A stretch of DNA of 64,000 nucleotides from Cohnella sp. AR92 (GTDB lineage Bacteria; Bacillota; Bacilli; Paenibacillales; Paenibacillaceae), in the NCBI RefSeq assembly GCF_003990975.1, contig NZ_RZJR01000016.1, positions 55,533 through 119,532 on the forward strand, written 5' to 3'. Position 1 is the stretch's first letter, and each line of letters begins with the position of its first letter. The notes under the pieces are model-generated. The model had not been told where the DNA came from. It searched no databases and saw only the letters and a list, made by a program, of their open reading frames with translations. Made by a program: the position numbers and the translations under genes. This document shows positions 55,634 to 63,501 of this stretch, piece after piece.

Positions 55634-56326
55634 ATGAACCTGTTCGAGAAAGAAGCTCTGATCCGCGTCCAAGCGGAAGAGCTGGAGAACTCTTCGCCTG
55701 AAGAGGTGATTCGTTTCGCGGTCGAGACATTCCCATCCATTACGTTCGCCTGCAGCTTCGGCGCCGAAGACGTCGTTCTTGTCGATATGCTCCAGAAGAT
55801 CAGCCCGACTACGGATATTTTCTATTTGGACACGGATTTTCACTTCAAGGAAACGTACGAGACCCGGGATCGCATGGCCGCGAAATACGGTCTCGAGTTC
55901 ATCCAAGTGAAGCCGAAGTTGACTCCGGAAGAGCAAGCGGCGGAGCACGGCGAAGAGCTCTGGAAGAGCGATCAGAACGGCTGCTGCAATATTCGCAAGG
56001 TTGAGCCGCTCACTCGCGTTCTTGGCCAATATGAAGCATGGATCACCGGAATTCGCCGCGACCAAGCCTATACACGCGCCAATGCGAAGAAGATCGAATA
56101 CGATACGAAGTTCGGACTGGTGAAGTTTAATCCGCTGGCCGCTTGGACTTCCGAAGACGTATGGAACTACATCCGCGCCAACGATATCATTTATAATCCG
56201 CTGCACGATCTGAATTATCCGAGCATAGGCTGTGAGCATTGCACTCGCCCCGTCATGCCTGGCGAAGATCCTCGAGCGGGAAGATGGTCCGGTACCGAGA
56301 AGACGGAGTGCGGCTTGCACAAATAA
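55634..56326 (+). CDS. cysH: Adenylyl-sulfate/phosphoadenylyl-sulfate reductase
   Basis: Reduces activated sulfate to sulfite with thioredoxin. 230 residues: an ATP-pyrophosphatase-like fold with ITFACSFGAEDVVLVDML, the iron-sulfur cysteines in NGCCNIRK and GCEHCTRP, and the catalytic ECGLH at the C-terminus. The CC and CxxC pairs mark the [4Fe-4S] form that can use APS directly. Only sat is nearby and no APS kinase, which fits APS as the substrate. The start at 55634 follows AGGGGGT. Confidence 0.94.
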   Translation: MNLFEKEALIRVQAEELENSSPEEVIRFAVETFPSITFACSFGAEDVVLVDMLQKISPTTDIFYLDTDFHFKETYETRDRMAAKYGLEFIQVKPKLTPEEQAAEHGEELWKSDQNGCCNIRKVEPLTRVLGQYEAWITGIRRDQAYTRANAKKIEYDTKFGLVKFNPLAAWTSEDVWNYIRANDIIYNPLHDLNYPSIGCEHCTRPVMPGEDPRAGRWSGTEKTECGLHK

Positions 56327-56351
56327 GTCTTTTGAGAAGAGGAGCGGACGA

Positions 56352-57530
56352 ATGACAGCTGTTCTGCCTCATGGCGGTACTTTGATCAACCGTGTCGTCG
56401 AAGGACAAGAACGTGAAGCTCTGCTTGCCGAAGCGGAGAAGCTGGTATCCATTCCCGTAAGCGCGTGGACGATCTCCGATCTCGATCTGATCGGCGTCGG
56501 CGCTTATAGTCCCCTCACCGGCTTTATGAGAGAAGAGGATTACAGGTCCGTCGTGAACTCGATGAGACTAGCGAACGGCACCGTGTGGAGCATTCCGATA
56601 ACGCTGGCGATCACGAGCGGCCTAGCGGCGCGGTTGTCGCTCGGTGAACGCGCTGCGCTGATCGGCGAGAGCGATGGCCTTATCTATGGCATAATCGACG
56701 TCGAGAGCATCTACAAGGTCGACAAGAAGCACGAAGCCTTGCAGGTGTTCAAGACGGATGCCCGGGAGCATCCGGGAGTCGCGAAGCTGTTCGATCGTCC
56801 CGACTACTATCTCGGAGGGTCCGTGCTCGTCCTGAATCGCCCGAAGCCCGAGAAGTTCAAGGAATATTACTTCGACCCGGCGGAGACGCGGCGCTTCTTC
56901 GCGGAGAAGGGGTGGCGAACGGTCGTCGGCTTCCAGACGCGCAATCCGGTGCACCGCGCCCATGAATACATTCAGAAGTCGGCAATGGAGATTGTCGATG
57001 CGCTGTTCCTGAATCCTCTCGTCGGCGAGACGAAGTCGGATGACGTTCCGGCGAACGTGCGGATGAAGAGCTATGAAGCGCTCCTGGACCATTATTACCC
57101 GAAGGATCATGTGTTCCTGGGCGTATTCCCCGCCGCCATGCGCTATGCAGGTCCGCGCGAAGGCATCTTCCACGCGATCGTACGCAAGAACTACGGCTGC
57201 ACGCACTTCATCGTCGGGCGCGACCATGCCGGAGTCGGCGATTATTACGGAACGTACGAAGCGCAGGATCTGCTCCGTGCGTTCGCTCCGGAGGAGCTGG
57301 GGATTACGCCTTTGTTCTTCGAGCATAGCTTCTTCTGCGCGAAGTGCGGCAGCATGGCATCCCGCAAAACTTGCCCGCATGGCAAGGAGGATCACCTGAC
57401 GCTGTCCGGTACGAAGGTCCGCGCATTGCTGCGCGAAGGCGTCTGCCCGCCGCCGGAATTCACTCGCCCGGAAGTCGCCGAGATCCTGATCGAAGGAATG
57501 TCCGAGGCGAGTAAGTCTTATTCTATCTAA
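56352..57530 (+). CDS. sat: Sulfate adenylyltransferase
   Basis: First step of sulfate assimilation: ATP plus sulfate to APS. 392 residues with the nucleotide-binding QTRNPVHRAHE and GRDHAGVGDYYG motifs and a late CxxC...C segment (CAKCGSMASRKTC) of unknown role. The start follows AAGAGGAG, 25 bases after cysH; a long in-frame extension into cysH is not coding by family comparison. No APS kinase domain is fused. A hairpin (57546-57586) follows. Confidence 0.96.
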   Translation: MTAVLPHGGTLINRVVEGQEREALLAEAEKLVSIPVSAWTISDLDLIGVGAYSPLTGFMREEDYRSVVNSMRLANGTVWSIPITLAITSGLAARLSLGERAALIGESDGLIYGIIDVESIYKVDKKHEALQVFKTDAREHPGVAKLFDRPDYYLGGSVLVLNRPKPEKFKEYYFDPAETRRFFAEKGWRTVVGFQTRNPVHRAHEYIQKSAMEIVDALFLNPLVGETKSDDVPANVRMKSYEALLDHYYPKDHVFLGVFPAAMRYAGPREGIFHAIVRKNYGCTHFIVGRDHAGVGDYYGTYEAQDLLRAFAPEELGITPLFFEHSFFCAKCGSMASRKTCPHGKEDHLTLSGTKVRALLREGVCPPPEFTRPEVAEILIEGMSEASKSYSI

Positions 57531-57545
57531 AGGTATAATATACTG

Positions 57546-57586
57546 CCTCGTCCCATAAGATGTAGCGTTACATCGCTGGGACGAGG
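57546..57586 (+). terminator. Hairpin after sat that includes the cwlD ribosome binding site
   Basis: CCTCGTCCCA (57546-57555) pairs perfectly with TGGGACGAGG (57577-57586), with inner ATGTA/TACAT. TGGTTTTGTT follows, so it may terminate sat. The right arm overlaps GAGGTGG, the cwlD ribosome binding site. Confidence 0.7.
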
Positions 57587-57596
57587 TGGTTTTGTT

Positions 57597-58412
57597 ATGT
57601 CTAATCAATCGAATCAACCCAATCAACCGAATCAACCGAAGAGCGGGGATAAGCGCCGATTAGGATGGCCGAGATTCGTCTTCTGGATAACGAGACGCGG
57701 CTGGTTGAGGCTCTCCGCCGCGGCCGCTCTGCTCGTTATTGCCGTTACGGTCCTTTATTCGGAGATACCCACCGCCAAGACATGGACGTTCTGGACCACT
57801 CCGCTTTCCGGCAAGGTGATTGCCCTGGATGCCGGGCATGGAGGCCCGGACGGGGGAGCGGAGAGCCAATCCGGTATCATCGAGAAGGATATCAACATGG
57901 CGATCGTCCACTATCTGCGCGATTATCTCCAGCAAGCGGGAGCGTTGGTCATTCTGACCCGAGAGGGCGACTATGATCTGGCGGGCAAAGACGTCAAAGG
58001 CTATTCCAAGCGCAAGACGCAAGACCTATTGTCGAGGGTGGAGCTCATCCAGAGTCGCAAGGCAGACCTCGCATTAAGCATTCACATGAACAGCGTGCCT
58101 TCTCCCAATTGGTCCGGAGCCCAGTCGTTCTATTTTTCGGGCCGACAGGAAAGCATTCGCCTGGCGACCGTGATCCAGAGCGAGATCCGGGAGACCCTTG
58201 GCAATACGAACCGAACGGCCATCAAGAACGACAAAGTTTATCTGCTCAGAACGCTGACCATGCCGACGGCGCTCATCGAGATCGGTTTTCTCTCGCACCC
58301 CCAAGAGGCGCGCCTGTTGGCGGATGAAGATTATCAGAAGAAGGTAGCGGCCGCCCTTTACCGGGGAATCCTTCGCTACAGCTCCGGAGAGGGAAGCGGA
58401 GCAAAGCCTTAA
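57597..58412 (+). CDS. cwlD: N-acetylmuramoyl-L-alanine amidase CwlD
   Basis: Needed with PdaA to make muramic-delta-lactam in the spore cortex. 271 residues: a cytoplasmic N-terminus with an NQP repeat, one membrane segment (about residues 38-56), and an Amidase_3 domain with zinc ligands in IALDAGHGGPDGG, the Glu in GIIEKDIN and SIHMNS (His), plus ALIEIGFLSHPQEA. GAGGTGG precedes the ATG but lies in a hairpin. The neighbours salA and gerD match Bacillus order. A forespore or mother-cell promoter was not found with certainty. Confidence 0.94.
   Translation: MSNQSNQPNQPNQPKSGDKRRLGWPRFVFWITRRGWLRLSAAAALLVIAVTVLYSEIPTAKTWTFWTTPLSGKVIALDAGHGGPDGGAESQSGIIEKDINMAIVHYLRDYLQQAGALVILTREGDYDLAGKDVKGYSKRKTQDLLSRVELIQSRKADLALSIHMNSVPSPNWSGAQSFYFSGRQESIRLATVIQSEIRETLGNTNRTAIKNDKVYLLRTLTMPTALIEIGFLSHPQEARLLADEDYQKKVAAALYRGILRYSSGEGSGAKP
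57603..57638 (+). repeat. Four 9-bp tandem repeats in cwlD
   Basis: AATCAATCG, AATCAACCC, AATCAACCG, AATCAACCG, coding for NQS-NQP-NQP-NQP in the cytoplasmic N-terminus. Such repeats can gain or lose units without a frameshift. Confidence 0.9.
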
Positions 58413-58437
58413 GATGAGGAATCGAATATGTTATAAT
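58409..58437 (+). promoter_or_regulatory. Extended -10 promoter of salA
   Basis: A perfect TGT-TATAAT (TATAAT at 58432-58437), with TTAAGA (58409-58414) 17 bp upstream, overlapping the cwlD stop. Confidence 0.7.
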
Positions 58438-58472
58438 AGGATCAATTGAGCAGATGAAGCGAGGCGCTATAG

Positions 58473-59630
58473 ATGATTACGAGAGATTCGATATTGGATA
58501 CATTGAAGTCGATTGACGAGCCCACGCTTCGCGTATCTCTGGTTCAACTTAACCTGATCAGAGACATCGTCGTGAAGGAAGAGAAGGTATCGCTTACCGC
58601 GGTGCTTCACCCCGATAGCGTAAGCCAATCGGCCAAGCTGGAGTTCGAGATCCGTGCGGCATTGAAGCCGGCCGGCGCGGAAGTGGCAAAGTTCCGCGTT
58701 CGCGTCATGACCGAACATGAGCAGTCCGAAGCCGCAGCCCGATCGGCTGCCGGCGGACAAGCCGCTCCGGAGCCGGCTTCGGCTGCCAAGAGCGCTGCGC
58801 CGGCTGGCGGCGATAAGGGAGCGGCCCCGGTCAAGGGGCACGGTACCGGGTTGGAATCCAGCCCGTTGCTCGATCCGAACAGCAAGGTGCAATTCATCGC
58901 CGTCGCCAGCGGCAAGGGCGGCGTCGGCAAGTCGACCGTCACGGTGAACCTTGCCGTGGCGTTGGCGAGAAGCGGCAAGCGGGTCGGTATCATGGATTGC
59001 GATATCTATGGGTTCAGCATCCCGGATATGATGGGAATCGAAGAGCGGCCGGAGCAGGTCGGCAACAAGATCCGGCCGATCGAACGCTTCGGAGTCAAGG
59101 TCATCTCGATGGGCTTCTTCGTCGAAGACAACAGCCCGGTCGTCTGGCGCGGTCCGATGCTGGGCCGGATGATTCGCAACTTCTTCGCCGAGATCGACTG
59201 GGGCGAGCTGGACTTCGTTCTGCTGGACTTGCCCCCGGGCACGGGCGACGTGGCCTTGGATGTCCACCAGATCATTCCGCATAGCAAGGAAATCATCGTG
59301 ACGACGCCTCATGCGACGGCCGCGTTCGTAGCGGCGCGCGCGGGCTCCATGGCCATCAAGACCAACCATGAGATCCTCGGAGTCGTCGAGAATATGTCCT
59401 ATTACGAGTGCAGCTCTTGCGGCAAGCGCGATTACGTCTTCGGCAGGGGAGGCGGCGGCATGCTGGCGGATACTCTGCATACCGATCTGCTCGCCCAATT
59501 CGCGCTGGGGGCGCCGGATAACCATCCGTCCGAGCCTGACTTCTCGCCGTCCGTCTACAAGGCGGAGACGCAGACCGGTCGGGAATACCTGCAGCTCGCC
59601 GAGCAAATCATTCGCCGTTGCGAAGCTTAA
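58473..59630 (+). CDS. salA: Mrp/NBP35-family ATPase SalA
   Basis: A 385-residue P-loop ATPase. The N-terminal MIP18-like domain (about residues 1-90) is followed by an Ala/Pro linker (about 90-125) and the Mrp core with the deviant Walker A GKGGVGKST, LLDLPPGTGD and a CSSCGK pair. Mrp proteins carry iron-sulfur clusters; B. subtilis SalA regulates scoC and exoprotease genes. Which role dominates here is not visible. The start is set by a modest GAGGCG site. Confidence 0.92.
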   Translation: MITRDSILDTLKSIDEPTLRVSLVQLNLIRDIVVKEEKVSLTAVLHPDSVSQSAKLEFEIRAALKPAGAEVAKFRVRVMTEHEQSEAAARSAAGGQAAPEPASAAKSAAPAGGDKGAAPVKGHGTGLESSPLLDPNSKVQFIAVASGKGGVGKSTVTVNLAVALARSGKRVGIMDCDIYGFSIPDMMGIEERPEQVGNKIRPIERFGVKVISMGFFVEDNSPVVWRGPMLGRMIRNFFAEIDWGELDFVLLDLPPGTGDVALDVHQIIPHSKEIIVTTPHATAAFVAARAGSMAIKTNHEILGVVENMSYYECSSCGKRDYVFGRGGGGMLADTLHTDLLAQFALGAPDNHPSEPDFSPSVYKAETQTGREYLQLAEQIIRRCEA

Positions 59631-59656
59631 TGAAGGCAACCGTTAGCAGGATTAAC

Positions 59657-59702
59657 AAAGAGGCTGAGAGCAAGCATAGCGCTTGCCTTCAGCCTCTTTT
59701 GC
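59657..59702. terminator. Bidirectional terminator between salA and gerD
   Basis: AAAGAGGCTGA (59657-59667) pairs with TCAGCCTCTTT (59689-59699), with inner GCAAGC/GCTTGC. T runs occur on both strands. Confidence 0.9.
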
Positions 59703-59721
59703 CGTTCATTCGGGTGCGGTC

Positions 59722-60405
59722 TTATCCTCCGCCGCTGTCGCCGCCACCGCCACCGCCGCCGCCGCCGCTATCTCCTTCTCCTTGCCCGCCACCGCCGCCG
59801 CCTTCCTTGGATTTGCTCGTGGAAGGACTTAGCTGTTCTTTGACGACATCCTGCAATATTTTCATCAGTTCAAGCTTGAAAATCGGATTCTGAACGGCCT
59901 CCTGAACGGCGCTCATCATCTGCGTGCGGTATTCGGTCGTCTTCATCGCTTCGAACATGACGGCTTGCATGTCTTTGCCCTTAAGGACGTTAACGAGCTC
60001 CTTCTGATAAGAAGGATCCTTGAGGAGCTCCTTCTGAAGGTCCTTGTTGTTCTTGCTGACCGCCTTGGCGAATTCTCCGGCGAACTTCGTATCGGTCATG
60101 ATGCCTTGCAAGACCTTATCGTACTCCGGCGAGGTAAGGATGTCCTTCACGGCCGTCCGTACCTCTTCCTGATCTTGAGGAGTCAACGATTGCATATGAA
60201 GGCCGCTAGATCCGTATTTGGCGACGGAAGCTTTCTGCAACGCTTCCTGGCCTTCGGAAGAACCGAGAATATCGACCACCATCGATTTGACGTCTTTGTA
60301 GCTCATTTGCTCGCCGCCGCCGCCGCCGCTGCTTTCGGCTCCGCAGCCGCTTAGGCTTACCGTGACCCCGATCAATGCGATGACCAAAGGCGCGCGATAA
60401 CGCAT
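59722..60405 (-). CDS. gerD: Spore germination lipoprotein GerD
   Basis: A 227-residue lipoprotein (lipobox LSGC, C20) that clusters nutrient receptors in the inner spore membrane. The helical core (about residues 35-190) has SYKDVKSMVVDILGSSEG and DPSYQKELVNVLKGKDMQ. From about residue 195 to the end the protein is nearly all Gly with a few Ser, Asp and Glu. The start follows GGGAGTAGG. Expression in the forespore fits the sigma-G-like site at 60441-60471. It is convergent with salA. Confidence 0.95.
   Translation of the reverse strand: MRYRAPLVIALIGVTVSLSGCGAESSGGGGGEQMSYKDVKSMVVDILGSSEGQEALQKASVAKYGSSGLHMQSLTPQDQEEVRTAVKDILTSPEYDKVLQGIMTDTKFAGEFAKAVSKNNKDLQKELLKDPSYQKELVNVLKGKDMQAVMFEAMKTTEYRTQMMSAVQEAVQNPIFKLELMKILQDVVKEQLSPSTSKSKEGGGGGGQGEGDSGGGGGGGGGDSGGG
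59725..59807. repeat. Low-complexity tract coding the GerD glycine tail
   Basis: A run built mainly of CCG/CCA/GCC-type triplets on the plus strand, coding for poly-Gly with Ser and Asp on the minus strand. Triplet repeats of this kind are prone to length change. Confidence 0.85.
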
Positions 60406-60440
60406 ACCGACCTACTCCCTTCATGGGGCTTCTTGGACCA

Positions 60441-60471
60441 TAGTATGCGACGCATCAAGGACGAATATAAC
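60441..60471 (-). promoter_or_regulatory. Sigma-G-like promoter of gerD
   Basis: On the minus strand CATACTA (60441-60447) is the exact sigma-G -10 consensus; GTTATA (60466-60471) lies 18 bp upstream and fits the -35 partly. GerD is a known sigma-G-class gene in Bacillus. Confidence 0.6.
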
Positions 60472-60539
60472 GGGGGCTAAATGGCTTTTTGCAAGGAACG
60501 TGGTAAAATAAGTGTTATCTGACAGAGGAGGAATTCGAG

Positions 60540-61163
60540 TTGAATCTGCGCAAATGGATGACCCTGTTCGGGACATCGATACTTCTGGGAGGGGCCGTCT
60601 CGCTCGTAACGGGCTTGATCATGCTTCTGGGAGATTCGTCGTTCCGCGTAGTCAAGACCGAGGATTGGTTGTTTAACGTTCTCATGATGTTCCTGGCTGG
60701 ACTCAGCTTGGGGGCATTCGCCCATATGGGGTTTTTCGCCTACATGATGTTGAACTACATTGCTAGAAGCATCTTCAAACGGCCGTACCTATGGGTCGCT
60801 CTCCAAGGGTTTATCGCCGTCTTCGTTCTAATTGAGATCGCTTACTGGACCTACGACAGCGACTTCCAGGCCGATATTTTCTGGGCGGTACCGCTTGTCC
60901 TCGCCGCCGCCTCCGCATTGGTTGCCTGGCGCAAAACCTATGAGACGACGACAGGGGCCTGGGTTCCGACCCTGTTCTATATGATAGCCGTAACGACGAT
61001 CGAAGCTCAGCCTGGCTTCCAATCGGGCAAGGCCACCTCGCTAATCTTCACCATGGTCCCGTTGTTCGTGTGCAACAGCTACCATATCCTTAGGCTGCAC
61101 CGCATCCTGAACAGCTCCAAGAACAAGAGAGAAGCCCCCGCGATCGCAGCGGAGGCTAGATAA
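60540..61163 (+). CDS. kbaA: KinB-signalling pathway activation protein KbaA
   Basis: A 207-residue membrane protein with about six hydrophobic segments. In B. subtilis KbaA activates the KinB sensor kinase that feeds the sporulation phosphorelay. The conserved AFAHMGFFAYMMLNYIAR and QPGFQSGKATSLIF match. The TTG start follows GAGGAGGAA by seven bases. TGG-TAAAAT about 40 bases upstream may be an extended -10 without a clear -35. It is convergent with pdaB, with 12 bases between stops. Confidence 0.92.
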   Translation: MNLRKWMTLFGTSILLGGAVSLVTGLIMLLGDSSFRVVKTEDWLFNVLMMFLAGLSLGAFAHMGFFAYMMLNYIARSIFKRPYLWVALQGFIAVFVLIEIAYWTYDSDFQADIFWAVPLVLAAASALVAWRKTYETTTGAWVPTLFYMIAVTTIEAQPGFQSGKATSLIFTMVPLFVCNSYHILRLHRILNSSKNKREAPAIAAEAR

Positions 61164-61175
61164 TCGTTCGCCGGG

Positions 61176-61961
61176 TCAAGCGTATTGGTTCCACACCTTC
61201 GGATCTTCGACCGTCTTGCCTTTGCTGTCCGTCTGGCTGATCAGTTGGGAGACGGTGACGAACTCGTACCCTTGAGCGCGCAATCGGTCGATAATCGTCG
61301 GCAGCGCCAGATGAGTCTCCTTGCAGGAATCGCTGGCATGAAGAAGAATGATGTCTCCGGGATGGGCCTTATCCATGACCCTCTGCACGATCGTGTCCAC
61401 GCCGGGGTTTTTCCAATCGAGCGAATCCGTATCCCATTGAATGACCTTATAATTCAGCTCTTCCGCGATTCTAAGAACCCGCTTGTCGAAGTCTCCGTTG
61501 GGCAGGCGGATCAGATTGGGAGTTTGACCCGTCATCTCGGATAGAATGCCATGAGCGGCGGTAATCTGCTTGCGGATCTCATCGTCGCTGTATTGGCTGT
61601 AGTTATCGTGCTTGTGTCCGTGGCTTCCGATCTCGTAACCTCCGTCGACGATCTTCTTGACGATCTCCGGATGAGTTTTGCTCCATGGAGAAGACAGGAA
61701 GAAGGTGGCGTTCGTCACGCCTTTGCTCTTGAGGATGTCCAAGATAGGCTCGGCACGCTTGTCCCCCCAGCTGATATCGAAGGTGAGGGCGATAACCTTG
61801 CGGTCCGTCGGGACGCTGTAGATCGCTGCCGGCGGGTGGGGAGAGAAGACGCTGATATTGTCCTTCTCCGCCCATATGACGCCCGCCGAGAAGACGGCCG
61901 CCAAGAGCAGAAGGGAAAATCTTTTGATGCGTTTGCCATTGAATACGAAGAAGTGATTCAT
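61176..61961 (-). CDS. pdaB: Polysaccharide deacetylase family sporulation protein PdaB
   Basis: A 261-residue protein with an N-terminal membrane anchor (about residues 15-33) and a carbohydrate-esterase-4 domain: ALTFDISWGD, SHGHKHDNYS, IRLPNGDFDKR and IILLHAS. In the first motif the second Asp of the usual TFDD is Ile, as in PdaB proteins, so catalysis may differ. PdaB is needed for stable spores in B. subtilis. The start gives the family length; AAAGGGG lies about 12 bases upstream. Confidence 0.93.
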   Translation of the reverse strand: MNHFFVFNGKRIKRFSLLLLAAVFSAGVIWAEKDNISVFSPHPPAAIYSVPTDRKVIALTFDISWGDKRAEPILDILKSKGVTNATFFLSSPWSKTHPEIVKKIVDGGYEIGSHGHKHDNYSQYSDDEIRKQITAAHGILSEMTGQTPNLIRLPNGDFDKRVLRIAEELNYKVIQWDTDSLDWKNPGVDTIVQRVMDKAHPGDIILLHASDSCKETHLALPTIIDRLRAQGYEFVTVSQLISQTDSKGKTVEDPKVWNQYA

Positions 61962-62038
61962 GGGTGTAATCCGCCCCTTTCTTAATTTCATATCGATAAG
62001 GCAAGCATGGATGGACAGGTTCCGGGCTTGGTCAATAC

Positions 62039-62067
62039 AATGTATGCTTGACCATAGGGGAGATATT
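62039..62067 (-). promoter_or_regulatory. Sigma-E-like promoter of pdaB
   Basis: On the minus strand CATACATT (62039-62046) matches the sigma-E -10 (CATACAMT) in seven of eight positions; AATATC (62062-62067) lies 15 bp upstream and fits the -35 core ATA. It would start mother-cell transcription of pdaB. Confidence 0.5.
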
Positions 62068-62092
62068 CGCGAGGAATGGGGGAAAAGCAAGA

Positions 62093-62704
62093 GTGTTCAG
62101 CAAGCAAGCTTTGAAGCAGTATTGGCGCCATACGAAGCCGTATTTTATTTTTGCGATCATGATTTTCTTCGCCGGCGTCGTCGTCGGGGCCGCTAGCCAT
62201 GGGCCAGTCGGTTGGCTGGACAACCAGCTTCAAAAGCTTCAGGAGATGGCGGATAAAGCGGACGCGTCAAGCCATCCCCAGCAGGCGATGTTTACCGCGA
62301 TTCTGTGGAACAATATTTACGCATCGTTAATGTCCATGGTTATGGGATTGATGGCCGGGATCATGCCGATCGTCACTTTGGTGCTGAACGGCATGATCAT
62401 GGGGTATTTGTTCGGGGGGATCGCGGATGAAGGGGTCAACGTCTGGCCTTTGATCGCCAAGGGAATCCTGCCTCACGGGGTTCTGGAGATTCCGGCGATT
62501 CTTCTAGCCTGCGGATACGGCGTACAATTAGGCATTACGCTGATCAGAGGGATATTCGGTTCGCTGATCGGCCGAACGGAACCTTGGGCGAAGTTCAAGA
62601 CGGCCATTCGCGGAGCCATCCCGGCGGCGATCCTGATCGTCGTTCTGCTGGTTGGCGCGGCGGTCGTCGAGAGTACCTTGACTTACTGGCTTGTTCGGGG
62701 TTGA
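62093..62704 (+). CDS. SpoIIM-family membrane protein
   Basis: A 203-residue protein with about five hydrophobic segments. It has the SpoIIM/DUF95 pattern: a basic start, a membrane segment ending GVVVGAAS, ILWNNIYASLMSMVMGLMAG, LVLNGMIMGYLFG and GILPHGVLEIPAILLACGYG. SpoIIM is the scaffold of the SpoIIDMP engulfment machine, but Bacillales also carry paralogues, and spoIID and spoIIP are not here, so this may be a paralogue. GTG 62093 follows GGGGGAAAAG. It is divergent from pdaB. Confidence 0.82.
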   Translation: MFSKQALKQYWRHTKPYFIFAIMIFFAGVVVGAASHGPVGWLDNQLQKLQEMADKADASSHPQQAMFTAILWNNIYASLMSMVMGLMAGIMPIVTLVLNGMIMGYLFGGIADEGVNVWPLIAKGILPHGVLEIPAILLACGYGVQLGITLIRGIFGSLIGRTEPWAKFKTAIRGAIPAAILIVVLLVGAAVVESTLTYWLVRG

Positions 62705-62833
62705 AGCGGGAAATGTTCGCGGAACCCATCATAAAGCTGACAGATTTGGAGCATAACAGTAGAACCATCCGGCGAAGGCCTGCGGTCAGCGCCGGGTAAG
62801 CTAAGCTCTGAATCGACGGGAGGTCAGCTGATT

Positions 62834-63061
62834 ATGGCCATGCTGGGGATGATGTTTACAGACAAAGAATGCAAGGAGTTCGACTACTTGCTTCGCAAAG
62901 AGATGGACGAGATGCTTCTCGACATGAGCGACCGCCGCTTGGACGGTCCGGTTAAGGAAGCCATCTCGAAGCGATACAAAACGATCTTCCGGATGTATGC
63001 CCGAATAGCGCCGCCGAGAGAGCTGTCCCGCTATTCTCTGGGATTGAAGACGACACGTTAG
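62834..63061 (+). CDS. Small charged protein, conserved hypothetical
   Basis: A 75-residue soluble, mostly helical protein (MAMLGMMFTDKECKEFDYLL, then LRKEMDEMLLDMSDRRLD and ending SLGLKTTR). GGGAGGTC precedes the ATG; a second ATG two codons later is possible. It lies between the SpoIIM-family gene and a terminator at 63067, so it may share that transcript. I believe similar short proteins occur in other Bacillales but I cannot name the family. Confidence 0.65.
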   Translation: MAMLGMMFTDKECKEFDYLLRKEMDEMLLDMSDRRLDGPVKEAISKRYKTIFRMYARIAPPRELSRYSLGLKTTR

Positions 63062-63066
63062 AACAT

Positions 63067-63113
63067 AAGAGGCGTAGACTAGTGTGAGCAGACACGGGGA
63101 AAACGCCTCTTTC
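63067..63113 (+). terminator. Probable terminator before the rrn promoters
   Basis: AAGAGGCG (63067-63074) pairs with CGCCTCTT (63104-63111) around a 29-base loop; only a short T run follows. Confidence 0.5.
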
Positions 63114-63176
63114 GTGCATCTAACCCCAGGTTGACGACGTTCTTCGAAAAAAGCCCGAAAAAAATGAACGAAAGCC

Positions 63177-63206
63177 TTGACTGGGCTCATGTCTATATGA
63201 TAAATT
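63177..63206 (+). promoter_or_regulatory. rrn promoter P1
   Basis: TTGACT (63177-63182) with TAAATT (63201-63206) 18 bp away; ATAAAT at 17 bp is an alternative -10. Confidence 0.6.
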
Positions 63207-63294
63207 AATTTCCGCCCCTCCGAGAGGGCAAGCGCGAAGCGAGCCGCTGAACAAGCGGAATCGATAAGGAAGCAATAAAGTAAGAAATTACCTG

Positions 63295-63324
63295 TTGCAA
63301 AAGCCTAACGCGCTGTGATATATT
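63295..63324 (+). promoter_or_regulatory. rrn promoter P2
   Basis: TTGCAA (63295-63300), 18-bp spacer, TATATT (63319-63324), in the usual tandem position before boxA. Confidence 0.65.
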
Positions 63325-63381
63325 ATAAAAGTCGCCGCTGAAAAGCGAACGACAAAGAGAAACAAAAAAGCAACAAAAACT

Positions 63382-63396
63382 TGTTCCTTGAAAACT
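63382..63396 (+). promoter_or_regulatory. boxA-like antitermination site in the rrn leader
   Basis: TGTTCCTTGAAAACT resembles the boxA of Bacillus rRNA leaders that loads NusB and S10. The rest of the leader to 63501 contains no gene. Confidence 0.6.
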
Positions 63397-63501
63397 GAAC
63401 ATCGAGCGTAAATGGAAATAAATCGTCGAGCGGAACTTCGGTTCTGCGAGACAAACCAGCAGTACAGAACGAGCCTTCAAGGTTCTTCAAAAAGGTTTAC
63501 C

